Shown here: positions 45,809 to 55,412 of the stretch, piece after piece
Layout of the letters: the number at the start of each line of letters is the position of its first letter
Position numbering within the stretch: the stretch's first letter is position 1
Source of the DNA: Candidatus Methanorbis basalitermitum
GTDB taxonomy: Archaea; Halobacteriota; Methanomicrobia; Methanomicrobiales; Methanocorpusculaceae
Assembly: GCA_031287415.1 (NCBI GenBank)
Contig: JAITSY010000018.1
Location: 1-64,000 of the forward strand
Direction: 5' to 3'
Length of the DNA: 64,000 nt
Notes under the pieces: generated by a model
Databases searched by the model: none
The model's input: only the letters and a program-made list of their open reading frames with translations
What the model was told of the DNA's origin: nothing
Program-made: the position numbers and the translations under genes

Positions 45809-47056
45809 TTATTCTCGGATCTCCGGATAGAGCGGATAGCGCAGACAGAAGGCTGTTACGTCTTCTTTGGTTTTGGCGATGAGTGTGGCATCATCGATGT
45901 GGTGGAGGACGTGGGATATCCACTCCCCAATCTGCCTGCACTCTTCTTCCTTCATGCCGCGGGTGGTGATAGTTGGCGTTCCGAGACGCAGACCGGAGGT
46001 TTCAAACGGAGAGAGATGCTGGCGGGGAATGGTATTTTTGTTGACGGTGATACCTGCTTTGCCAAGTACAGTTTCAGCCTGTTGGCCGGAGATACCCTGC
46101 TCGGAGAGGTCAAGGAGGCAGAGGTGATTGTCAGTTCCACCGGTAACGAGCCGGAACCCATTATCGGCAAGGGTTTGTGCGAGGACTTTGCAGTTTTTGA
46201 TAACCTGTTTTGCGTACTCTTTGTACTCGTTGCTCAATGCTTCGCGAAAACAAACGGCTTTTGCAGCGATGACCTGCATGAGTGGACCTCCTTGGAGACC
46301 GGGAAAGACTGCTTTGTCAATAGCATTTGCATACTCTTTGTTGCACATGATGACACCGCCTCTTGGGCCACGGAGGGTCTTGTGTGTGGTTGAGGTTACG
46401 TAGGTGGTGATGCCTACGGGGGAGTTGTGGAGACCAGTGCAGCAAAAGCCGGAAATGTGGGCAATGTCTGCCATGGAGCGGGCCCCGACATCTTCGGCGA
46501 TTTCGGCGAAGGCCTTAAAGTCGATTTCACGGGGGTATGCGGAGGCCCCGCAGATGACTAAGTCTGGTTTGACTTTGCGGGCAAGAGCTGCAATTTCTGC
46601 ATAGTCCAAAAGCTCGGTGTCGAGGCTGACGCCATAAGGGGTGACAAGGTAGTATTTACCGGAAATGTTGGCAGGATCTCCGTGGGATAGGTGGCCACCG
46701 TTGTTGAGGCCCTGACTGAGAATTTTGTCGCCGGGTTTGAGGAGGGAAAGATATACTGCTTCGTTTGCCTGACTGCCGGAGTGCGGCTGAACGTTTGCGT
46801 GTTCTGCGCCGAAGAGGCAACAGAGCCGATCACGGGCGATGTTTTCGATCTGGTCATGGAATTCGCAGCCGCCGTAGTACCTTTTTCCGGGGTAACCTTC
46901 TGCATATTTATTGGTGAGAATAGTTCCCATGGCTTCCATGACTTCACGGGCGACAACATTTTCGGAGGCGATGAGCTCGAGTCCCTCGACCTGACGCTTG
47001 TACTCCTTATTGATGAGGTCAGTTATTTCGGGATCAAACCGCCGCAAAAACGACAT
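45809..47056 (-). CDS. glyA: Serine hydroxymethyltransferase
   Basis: [60 protein letters not shown]. Confidence 0.96.
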   Translation of the reverse strand: MSFLRRFDPEITDLINKEYKRQVEGLELIASENVVAREVMEAMGTILTNKYAEGYPGKRYYGGCEFHDQIENIARDRLCCLFGAEHANVQPHSGSQANEAVYLSLLKPGDKILSQGLNNGGHLSHGDPANISGKYYLVTPYGVSLDTELLDYAEIAALARKVKPDLVICGASAYPREIDFKAFAEIAEDVGARSMADIAHISGFCCTGLHNSPVGITTYVTSTTHKTLRGPRGGVIMCNKEYANAIDKAVFPGLQGGPLMQVIAAKAVCFREALSNEYKEYAKQVIKNCKVLAQTLADNGFRLVTGGTDNHLCLLDLSEQGISGQQAETVLGKAGITVNKNTIPRQHLSPFETSGLRLGTPTITTRGMKEEECRQIGEWISHVLHHIDDATLIAKTKEDVTAFCLRYPLYPEIRE

Positions 47057-47132
47057 ATCGGTTGTTTGGGCAAAAAACGACATATTTCATTATTGGATCC
47101 AGAACGTTATAACTGTCTCGGTCACGGAAAAG

Positions 47133-47238
47133 CTGCAAGCGTTCTGCTTGCAGCGTTGCCGGGCAGCGGATTCCCTACATCAGATGGCAGTGGGGCAAGC
47201 GTTTCGCCAGATGCGTAGTCGTCCCACTGTCATGCAAC
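47133..47238. repeat. Modular hairpin repeat, diverged and expanded
   Basis: ctgcaagcgttctgcttgcag + cgttgccgggcagcggattccctacatcagatggcagtggggcaagcgtttcgccagatgcgtagtcgtcccactgtcatgcaac. Confidence 0.75.
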
Positions 47239-47239
47239 T

Positions 47240-48520
47240 TCAGCGTTTCCCAATCTGCCCATCCACAAACCGGATCATCGAATACAACCCGTCTGGAATC
47301 GGATGCACCTCAAGCATCGGTGAAAACTCATGCACTGTCACTCCTTTTCTCACCAAATATCCAAGATATGTCCCCACAATACTCGTATCCTGGCCAGAAC
47401 TAGCAAATCCAAGAATTCTGCCGCTTGCAGGATCCACCGTCAGATCCATCGTCCCAACCGACCCATCCTGCACATACCACACTGAATCCGGACCAGCAAT
47501 ATTTGGTGACGAAAACGTCTGCCCGGACTCTCCTGCCGTAGGACAGACTGTATAACCAAGACCGAGTACCACTGTAAATGGAATGCGGGAAAGATCAGCA
47601 GTCCGCGGCTTTCCGAGGATTGCATCAGCTGCCACAAATCCCTGCATGCGGGCTACTGGTGTAAAGTACGGGGCGCCCAGCACATCACCGCAGGCATATA
47701 CTCCTGAAGTCGACGTCTCCATCCGCTCATTCACCGCAATCGATCCGTCGGCATTTTTCAAAACACCCGACACATGCGGGCTTGTCGGTCGCATGCCGGT
47801 TGCAAACAAAACTGCATCGCAAGGGAACATCTCTCCACCCGTAACGATGCTCTCAACTCTCTCAGATCCGATCACACATTCCAGAGGACGATGCGCATAA
47901 ATCTTCACCAAAGAAAGATCCTGCCGGACCGTCTTGTGCATCCTCTCCGGTAGCATGGAAAGAAGATCATGCCGTGCAAACAAAGAGACCTCCACACCAA
48001 ACGCCGAAAAGATATAAGCAAACTCCGCCGCAGAGATACCGCCGCCGATGATTGCCATCTGCTCCGGCAGCTCCTGCATCGACCGGATCGTCCGTGCAGT
48101 GTAGGTACCTGCAAGATCTGCACCAGGCACATCAGGAACATTCACCTCCGCACCGCAGGCAATCATCACCGGCTCCGCATCGCGGGGAACTCCATTCACG
48201 TACACCGTTTTTCCATCAAACCCGGCGGTGACCCCGTACTCGATCTTCACGCCAGCTTTCAGCGTTTCCTGCTACAGAATCTGAGAAAGCCGCGCCAGAA
48301 TCTTTTCCAAATTCCGCATCACATACGGATACCGCACCGAAACATCGCCGGCGATCGCGCCGGCGGTTCGCAGAAACTCGATGTTCGTAATAGCGCGGGC
48401 AACATCATTCAGTCCACAAATCAGCATGCACCCGTCATGCACACACTGGCCGCTAAGGGCACGTTTTTCCAAAAGAGTGACATCCCTGCCGGCCGGATCC
48501 CCGCCGATAACAAGGATCAT
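47240..48520 (-). pseudogene. FAD-dependent pyridine nucleotide-disulfide oxidoreductase interrupted by in-frame TAG
   Basis: LSQIL*QETLKAGVKIEYGVTA; stop at 48272-48274 with both halves in the same frame; GGGISAAEFAYIFSAFGVEVSL and GCMLICG motifs. Confidence 0.85.
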
Positions 48521-49522
48521 TTAAAACACTTCGCAGCCTTCATCCGATGGAACTGTCAGTTCCTCACCGGTATATGCATTCACTTCAACAATGTCCTTCT
48601 TGCCGCGGATTTGCCAAACAGGCACATACACTTTCTCAACAGTCACTTTTATATCATCCCGGGAAGGACGGAACTCCTTCTCCTCAGCGAAGATAGCATC
48701 GCCAGAAACAGTCTTGATCCGCACGCGTTTGGTGAGCTTTTGCATTAGGTCCTCACACACCCTCTCTGTAATCTCTGTCTTTGAATTCACTGGACTCATC
48801 ACATCTGCATCCGCAGGAACCATACCGGGAACCGGAACAACTTCACCGAAGTCTGCCGCAAGACCGTTAATGGCGTTCACCCAGCCGGAACCCTCATCCT
48901 CAAAATTCACCACCTTTCCCTTGTAACCTGCCTCTCCGCGGCTCGTGTACTGATAGTACCAGTATGGAATCATTCGGAGCACCATCGGTCCTTCCTGATG
49001 GGCAATTTTTACCGCATCGCGACCAGTAATCCGGATCGGCAGCAGCAGATCTCTAACAACGCCGGATAGAGGGAGTAGAGGAGGAGCTGCAGTATCGGAA
49101 ACAACCGGCAATAGCTCGTCCAGATCAAACTGCTCTGAATAAATCCGTGCCATCGTCGCAGCTGCAATATAGCGCTCAAGTTGTTCTCTTGACCAGATGT
49201 CCGCCTCCTTTGGGCGGAAATCCGTGTTGCCGGTAAAGATCAGTTTATCACACATGACCTTTGTGTCCTCGAGCATTATTGTGTACGGTGTCATATCAAA
49301 CCGCTGCAGAAGATTAATATCATCGGAACAGAGGACTAGCAGGCATTTTTTTCCACGGATTGCCGACAGATTGAACAGCCCTTGTTCCCCCTCCGTATCA
49401 TATCCTGCGGTCTCAAGAACACGGTGTATCTCGATGACAGCATTTGTGTGTACAAGTTTACCCATACTCTGTATCTTTATTGATGTCATAGTCAAAAAAT
49501 ACTTTGTAAAACGCCGGATCAA
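48521..49522 (-). CDS. Conserved hypothetical protein
   Basis: 333-aa ORF with coherent composition, immediately upstream of the oxidoreductase; true start may be MGKLVHTN. Confidence 0.6.
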   Translation of the reverse strand: MIRRFTKYFLTMTSIKIQSMGKLVHTNAVIEIHRVLETAGYDTEGEQGLFNLSAIRGKKCLLVLCSDDINLLQRFDMTPYTIMLEDTKVMCDKLIFTGNTDFRPKEADIWSREQLERYIAAATMARIYSEQFDLDELLPVVSDTAAPPLLPLSGVVRDLLLPIRITGRDAVKIAHQEGPMVLRMIPYWYYQYTSRGEAGYKGKVVNFEDEGSGWVNAINGLAADFGEVVPVPGMVPADADVMSPVNSKTEITERVCEDLMQKLTKRVRIKTVSGDAIFAEEKEFRPSRDDIKVTVEKVYVPVWQIRGKKDIVEVNAYTGEELTVPSDEGCEVF

Positions 49523-49583
49523 TCCCTAAACAAATATTTATACATCACAGATCGATAGGTTAATGATAATAGCTTCAATTTAG

Positions 49584-50897
49584 GTGTTTTCTTTGAAACT
49601 GCGGAAATTAGCATTGATGATAGCGGGGTGTCTTGTGCTCGTGCTCATTGTGGTATCGGCGGCAGCGTCCCAGGTTCCCTACTCCACGGCTGGGATTGAG
49701 TTCTTTGCATCGATCGAGGGTGGAAGCGAACTCATTCCCGGGACCGAGTCCGACTTTACGATCAAACTGACAAATAATGCACAGTATGAAATTGTTACTG
49801 CCGAATCTGGCATTCAGCGTCAGTATGATGCGGCAACCCCGTATTCACTCCGGGTATCCCTTGAGGATGCCGATGGTATCACCATAAAGACCGATACGCA
49901 GACGATCTCTCAGATCAGTCCCGGCAAGTCCGCATCCTTAACTTACCGTATCTCCGTTGACCAGTATGCAACCCCCGAACCGCGTACCCTCAAAGTCCAT
50001 GTTGTCTACAATGAACTCTCCGCCGTTGATGACTATGGAGACGTACTCAGATACTACTGGTCAAACGACCGTGCAAGGGACGTCCCTCTTAAAGTCACCA
50101 TCCGTTCTCAGGCTACCCCCGAAGTCATGGAAATCTCCAGCAAAAACATCAGTGTCGGAACCTCAGGCCTCCTGACCCTCACAATCAAGAATGCCGGTGG
50201 CATGGATGCATCGAACGCCTATGCAACGCTCATATCATCCACTGGCACCGGATCCTCTGTCATCGTGCCGGTTGAAAGCAGCGTCTTTATCGGCGACTTC
50301 CCCGCAGGTTCCACCCGGGCTGTTACCTTCAAGGTCTCTGTTGCAAGCAATGCAGAAGTAAAGAAGTACCCGGTCAGTCTCCAGCTCGTCTATCAGGATA
50401 ATTACGGCGTTAACCAGAGATCTTCCCCGGTTATCGTGGGGATTCCAGTCGATGGTAAAGTCGAGTTCAAAGTAACGAATGTTGAGGCAGTTCTGGCTCC
50501 GGGGGGCAAGGGATTAATCAAGGTCACCTATCAAAATACCGGAAACACCAGAATTTACAGCGCCACCGCCCGCCTGAGTGCAGTTGATCCGTTTTCCTCT
50601 AACGATGATTCCGCACATTTGGGAGACATGGCGCCGGGAGACTCAACCGTTGGCATCTATGAAGTAACCGTTGACGGTTCTGCAACCGTGAAGAAGTACG
50701 GTCTTGATACCGAAATTCGATACCGCGATGCAAACGACAACAGCATCCTCTCCAAATCGATGAAAGCAGTGGTTGATGTCAAAGACCAGTCTGGCCCCCT
50801 ATCCTTCTTCACAAGCCCGATTTTTATCATCATCATCGTAGCAATCGTATTAATCGGCGGTTATTACATGTTCATGAAGCGCAAGGGCAAGGTATAA
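49584..50897 (+). CDS. S-layer-like secreted protein (COG1361/CARDB-like) with C-terminal TM anchor
   Basis: Signal-like N-terminus, repeated Ig-like segments, C-terminal FIIIIVAIVLIGGYYMFMKRKGKV. Confidence 0.82.
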   Translation: MFSLKLRKLALMIAGCLVLVLIVVSAAASQVPYSTAGIEFFASIEGGSELIPGTESDFTIKLTNNAQYEIVTAESGIQRQYDAATPYSLRVSLEDADGITIKTDTQTISQISPGKSASLTYRISVDQYATPEPRTLKVHVVYNELSAVDDYGDVLRYYWSNDRARDVPLKVTIRSQATPEVMEISSKNISVGTSGLLTLTIKNAGGMDASNAYATLISSTGTGSSVIVPVESSVFIGDFPAGSTRAVTFKVSVASNAEVKKYPVSLQLVYQDNYGVNQRSSPVIVGIPVDGKVEFKVTNVEAVLAPGGKGLIKVTYQNTGNTRIYSATARLSAVDPFSSNDDSAHLGDMAPGDSTVGIYEVTVDGSATVKKYGLDTEIRYRDANDNSILSKSMKAVVDVKDQSGPLSFFTSPIFIIIIVAIVLIGGYYMFMKRKGKV

Positions 50898-50937
50898 TCT
50901 TCTCCCTATACTTTTCAGATTTTTTGGTATCGATGTA

Positions 50938-51678
50938 TCATAGCAGGCTGACAGCTTGAAGCCGCTTATGGGAACTTTTATTGATGAAAGCCAGAACCTG
51001 CTCCTCAAGAGGGTTTTCCGGCACAAATTCGTGTTCTTCAAGACGAATCAACGCAGCATCCAGTTCGGGATAGGTGATGCCAAGCTCGCCCTCATCGCTT
51101 TGCCCTTCCCAAAATCCTGCGCTCGGCATTTTGTCGACGATGGAACGGGGAATCCCAAGCTCTTCTGCAATTGCAGCCACATCCTTTTTCCACAGATGCA
51201 GGAGCGGCTGAATATCGGCTGCCGAATCCCCCCACTTGGTACTGTAGCCGATCATGTACTCAGTTTTATTTGAGGTTCCACAGACAAGCGCATCCCGGGA
51301 TGCGGCAATGTTATAGAGCGTTGCCATCCGGAGACGGGCAGTATAATTGCCCCGAAGAACAGGAGTGTCTGTCAGACTGGGATCTGCAAACGCCGCAGCA
51401 ACAACGCTGTCCAACGGAACCGTGATCAGCTCAATCCCAAACTTGTCACAAAGCTCCTTTGCACCTGCATGGTCCAATGGACTGTTTGTGGATACGGGCA
51501 TGCTGACACCGAGCACGCGCTCGGGACCCAGTGCTTTTGCTGCAACAACAGCTGCGACAGCCGAGTCAATCCCCCCGGAGATGCCGACAACAACACCTCT
51601 GGCACCTGATGTCCAGAGTATCTGGTGGATAAGATCCTTCATCTGGGTGATAGAGCACCCGATATCCCTACACTGCAT
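50938..51678 (-). CDS. nadE: NAD+ synthase
   Basis: GVVVGISGGIDSAVAAVVAAKALGPERVLGVSMP; NKTEYMIGYSTKWGDSAADIQPL. Confidence 0.94.
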   Translation of the reverse strand: MQCRDIGCSITQMKDLIHQILWTSGARGVVVGISGGIDSAVAAVVAAKALGPERVLGVSMPVSTNSPLDHAGAKELCDKFGIELITVPLDSVVAAAFADPSLTDTPVLRGNYTARLRMATLYNIAASRDALVCGTSNKTEYMIGYSTKWGDSAADIQPLLHLWKKDVAAIAEELGIPRSIVDKMPSAGFWEGQSDEGELGITYPELDAALIRLEEHEFVPENPLEEQVLAFINKSSHKRLQAVSLL

Positions 51679-52258
51679 TATTGTTTCTCTCCTGATAAAG
51701 TTGGACCAGAGCGTCGCGGACCTGTACTAAGGCCCAAGGAGCCGCTGGATGATCTGCCGAAAAATTTTCGAGGAAGGTACAGATGTCCGCAGTAAATGGA
51801 TTGGATGGACCCGCGCCGCAGGGACCAGCCCACTCGTGATGCCTGGCATACAGGTACACTTCATTTCGCGGGGTTGTTGTAAGCGGGGACACAATTTTTC
51901 CGTCGGCTGTATCGAGCACCTGCACCGCATCACCGGAACAGATCATCCCAAGAAAACCACAGGCGTAGTCATCAAGCGTATCTGCCGTCATCACGACTGT
52001 TGCATCAGCGGGATCGACGGAGGAGGATATGTCGCGGCGGTCCGCAAGGATTTTGGCAAGGAGGTGCGAAAGTACAAAGGATTCGGCATCTCCTCGATCC
52101 TCGACAAACAACTGTGTACCGGAGGCAATCCCTCCACATTTGCGAATCCTGCGCTTTGCCCTTGCTTCAAGGCAGAGGGCGGCATGAGGCGTACAGAGTG
52201 CCGCTCCTGCACAGGGCGGAACGATTGCCGCCTCCTTCCTGCACCGTGAACACTGCAT
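51668..52258 (-). CDS. Ncs6/TtuA-like zinc-ribbon protein lacking a recognisable SGGxDS PP-loop
   Basis: MQCSRCRKEAAIVPPCAGAALCTPHAALCLEARAKRRIRK; VVMTADTLDDYACGFLGMICSGD...YLYARHHEWAGPCGAG. PP-loop replaced by GTQLFVEDRGDAE. Confidence 0.55.
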   Translation of the reverse strand: MQCSRCRKEAAIVPPCAGAALCTPHAALCLEARAKRRIRKCGGIASGTQLFVEDRGDAESFVLSHLLAKILADRRDISSSVDPADATVVMTADTLDDYACGFLGMICSGDAVQVLDTADGKIVSPLTTTPRNEVYLYARHHEWAGPCGAGPSNPFTADICTFLENFSADHPAAPWALVQVRDALVQLYQERNNNAV

Positions 52259-52354
52259 AACTAGTATAATTGGCGTTCGTCGACTATGTAAATTCGTCCT
52301 TCCGCGGCATTGTATTTTGGCATGCAACAGATATGTTTTGCCTTGACAGGGATT

Positions 52355-52513
52355 CGCTGTCTTGCTTTTGGCTTCAGATTCTTCTCCAAGATTAAATGGA
52401 GGAGATGTAACCGCTAATTTAACAGTCTTATCAAGTAATAAATCCACAAAATCTACACTGTTTCCGTGATACAAAACACATTTTGCATTAGAGTTGTATG
52501 TTATAGCCTGTAT
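52355..52513 (-). pseudogene. DNA methyltransferase N-terminal fragment
   Basis: AITYNSNAKCVLYHGNSVDFVDLLLDKTVKLAVTSPPFNLGEESEAKS: TSPPFN catalytic motif of N6/N4 DNA methyltransferases. Confidence 0.75.
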
Positions 52514-52620
52514 TATCAATGTATCAAATACTCTCTTGTTTTCCCGATTATTCAGCCCGAAACTGAATTTTTCGGTGTAGTTCTGGAGGTATTTCACGGA
52601 GTTGGCACTGAAAGTGAATG
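52514..52620 (-). pseudogene. ISXO2-like transposase C-terminal tail
   Basis: SVKYLQNYTEKFSFGLNNRENKRVFDTL, similar to [28 protein letters not shown] at 11-247. Confidence 0.7.
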
Positions 52621-52808
52621 AGAGCCTCTCCTGTTAAAAGGAGACACGGTTTTTTCCCCGCATCTTTTTTTCACAAGCCATTCGGAAAATCTGCGTCCTT
52701 TCCCAGAAGACGAAAATTAACTATCTGCTCGGCGCCTCTTGCCATATTACGCCGCAGAGCTATGCAGCCGGAACTCCCGACGTTGCTCAGAAAAAAAGAC
52801 ATGAATTG

Positions 52809-52873
52809 CTGGCACATGCCTCTGATAGAAGTGTGCAGTGTTGCAGGGCAACGGGTTCCGCTGCCATGCAACT
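52809..52873. repeat. Modular hairpin repeat
   Basis: tggcacatgcctctgatagaagtgtgcagtgttgcagggcaacgggttccgctgccatgcaac, immediately 3' of hcp. Confidence 0.8.
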
Positions 52874-52876
52874 TTC

Positions 52877-54418
52877 TCACGTGCAGGAGAGCTTCACTAA
52901 ATCTTCTTTGACCGTTGAGCTTGGCTGAAGCCCAAAGGCCTCGACAAGCACGTTCAGGATATCTGGTGAGACAAAGGCCGGCAACGACGGACCGAGCATA
53001 ATATTCTTGACACCAAGATGGAGCAGAGCGAGAAGCACCAGCACCGCTTTTTGCTCGTACCAGGCGATGTTGTAGGAGACTGGCAGATCATTGACATCGC
53101 AGCCGAAGGCATCGGCAAGTGCGAGGGCAACGACCACAAGACTGTAGGAGTCGTTGCACTGGCCTGCGTCAAGCACGCGGGGAATACCGTCGATGTCCCC
53201 CAGATCAAGAGCATTGTACCGGAATTTTGCGCAGCCTGCCGTGAGAATCACGGTGTCCTTCGGCAGGGCTTTGGCAAACTCGGTGTAGTAACTGCGGTGT
53301 TTATCGCGGCCATTGCAACCTGCCATCACGAAAAATCTGCGGATCTTCTTTGCGTTGATCAGCTCAATAATCTTCGGGACGATGGCAAGAACCGCATCAT
53401 GCGCGCAGCCGGTCAGGAGATCGGGACGGCCGAGGTCTTCGGGTGGGCGACAGGTTTTTGCAAGGGCGATGAGGGCAGAAAAATCCTTGCTGTCATCCGA
53501 CCGAGCGCCGATATGTGAACAGCTGGGGAAGCTGACCGCACCGGTAGTGAACACCTTCTCTGCATATGCCGGCGCAGGAGGCACCAGACAGTTGGTCGTA
53601 AACAGTATTGGGCCGTTGAACATGGGAAGTTCACTGCGCTGCTCCTCCCACGAACCCCCGAAATGGCCGCGAAGATGCGGGTACTTTTTGAAGGCAGGGT
53701 ATGCATGGGCCGGCAGCATCTCGCCGTGGGTGTAAATGTCGATCCCTTCGTTTTGTGTTGCTGCAAGCAGCAGGGCAAGATCTTTCAAGTCATGACCGGT
53801 CACAAGAATGCCCGGCCGGACACCGACTCTCGTTGAGACATTGGTTATCTCTGGAATGCCGTAGGTCTGGTTTGCGGCATCAAGCAGTGCAAGCACTTTT
53901 ACGCCGTACCCACCGCATTCAAGAACAAGCGCCGTCCGCTGATCGATAGCGATAGCCTCGAATCGTGAGGCAAGCGCATTGCGGATGAACCGGAGAATGT
54001 TGTCATCCGTTTTTCCCAGGGCGAGGGCATGCGAGTAGTAGGCGGCAAGACCCTTTACACCGAATAGCAGCAGAGAGTAGAGCGAACGGACGTTCGTATC
54101 TGCAATCGCATCAAGTCCGGAGGAGCCGCTGAATGCCGGCTCACCTGCAGCTTTTGGCAGAGAGCTGTAGTGTTCGGTGATGCAGGAGAGATACTCCGCA
54201 AAACGTACCTCGTCAAAGCTGACGTTGGTCAGCGTGGCAAACAGTGATTCAAGAACACACGGTTCCAGCTCGGCATCTGCCGCCTTTGCCCGATACGCAA
54301 GGGCTGAGAGGGCATACAGAACCTTGTCTTGTGCCTCTGCGACGGTTTTGTTCTTTCCGCAGGCTCCGCCCAGGGTGCAGGCGGGCATTATTGATTCTTG
54401 GCATTGCTGACAGTACAT
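52877..54418 (-). CDS. hcp: Hydroxylamine reductase (hybrid cluster protein)
   Basis: MYCQQCQESIMPACTLGGACGKNKTVAEAQD; later Hcp cysteines (NCLVPP, AGCNGRD, LDAGQCNDSYS). Confidence 0.95.
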   Translation of the reverse strand: MYCQQCQESIMPACTLGGACGKNKTVAEAQDKVLYALSALAYRAKAADAELEPCVLESLFATLTNVSFDEVRFAEYLSCITEHYSSLPKAAGEPAFSGSSGLDAIADTNVRSLYSLLLFGVKGLAAYYSHALALGKTDDNILRFIRNALASRFEAIAIDQRTALVLECGGYGVKVLALLDAANQTYGIPEITNVSTRVGVRPGILVTGHDLKDLALLLAATQNEGIDIYTHGEMLPAHAYPAFKKYPHLRGHFGGSWEEQRSELPMFNGPILFTTNCLVPPAPAYAEKVFTTGAVSFPSCSHIGARSDDSKDFSALIALAKTCRPPEDLGRPDLLTGCAHDAVLAIVPKIIELINAKKIRRFFVMAGCNGRDKHRSYYTEFAKALPKDTVILTAGCAKFRYNALDLGDIDGIPRVLDAGQCNDSYSLVVVALALADAFGCDVNDLPVSYNIAWYEQKAVLVLLALLHLGVKNIMLGPSLPAFVSPDILNVLVEAFGLQPSSTVKEDLVKLSCT

Positions 54419-54444
54419 AGTTGTATATTTTCAACATAACAATA

Positions 54445-54553
54445 CAAACTTATTGGTTTGTAATAATTATATCTAACTGTTTCGTCATTCTCTATTTATA
54501 GACAGTTATATTTCAAATTTGAAGATCAGTTCCCATTCAAACTGATAATTCCG
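54445..54553 (+). repeat. MITE-like repeat
   Basis: ...atctaactgtttcgtcattctctatttatagacagttatatttcaaatttgaagatcagttcccattcaaactgataattccg. Confidence 0.88.
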
Positions 54554-54745
54554 TTTTGTAATGTGCGCAGGTACAACCTTAATATGAAAGGGTTATCCCC
54601 GTGCGGAGGTCTATTTCGCCAATACACTCTCAATTTCCTTAAATAACCGTTTTTACGGAAAATAAGCAAGGCAACGGAACTCGAACTCCTTCCCTCATAG
54701 TGGGGAACGAATTTCGTTCTCCGTGCAGGAAATTGCATGGGATTG

Positions 54746-54836
54746 CTGCATGCCTCTGATAGAGATTACGCCGGCGCATCTGCGCAAGCAGCAAACAGGG
54801 CTTTGCCCTGCGTCGTCGTCGGTGTGCACATGCAAC
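54746..54836. repeat. Modular hairpin repeat with expanded arms
   Basis: ctgcatgcctctgatagagattacgccggcgcatctgcgcaagcagcaaacagggctttgccctgcgtcgtcgtcggtgtgcacatgcaac. Confidence 0.75.
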
Positions 54837-54931
54837 TTGAGATTGTCCCGCGGCTCTACTCCACCCGGGACCGTATGGATGGCCGAATCACGAGCGTCAC
54901 TTTAATAGTAGATCCCTCCTCATTTTTATCT

Positions 54932-55111
54932 ATGGAAAAAAAGATTACTGAAATCGTTGAAACCGTAGAGTTTATAGCAAATATCGAAGGTGCAAAGGAT
55001 TGCCTGATGTCCCAGCAGGGAGATTTTTGGTTCAACATTGACGTCCCTAAGGGTCACGGTCTGGAAATTGGCGACAAAATCCGCGTTATCGTAGAGCGTG
55101 TCAGAGAATAA
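54932..55111 (+). CDS. Small conserved hypothetical protein (59 aa)
   Basis: MEKKITEIVETVEFIANIEGAKDCLMSQQGDFWFNIDVPKGHGLEIGDKIRVIVERVRE; coherent small beta-rich protein. Confidence 0.55.
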   Translation: MEKKITEIVETVEFIANIEGAKDCLMSQQGDFWFNIDVPKGHGLEIGDKIRVIVERVRE

Positions 55112-55412
55112 CTTTTTCTCAGGCATATACTATGAAACATATACAACGGTGAACCAAAGGATGTCCGGGTTTAGTGTATCACACCCCCGGGTTGAGGACC
55201 TGATTTCTTCCGAGAAAGTATGTGCCTCATGATGGCCGCGAATACCCTTTCTAAAGGCAGGAACACCTGTGAGTTCTCGATCGAACTTGATATGGGATCC
55301 TACAAAGTGTGCCCGTATGTTTGAGAGGAACAAGGGGCTGCACGCATGGTGATTTTCATCAGTAATTTTGAGATAATATGACCTATATATTTGACAATGC
55401 TTATCTCTTCAA

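Noticed and set aside
48272-48274. TAG as a pyrrolysine codon
   Set aside because: The gene is not a methylamine methyltransferase, other pseudogenes here contain TGA as well as TAG, and no pyl genes are visible; nonsense decay is simpler.
55130-55333. 67-aa minus-strand ORF
   Set aside because: Could be a gene remnant, but no family could be recognised on either strand.
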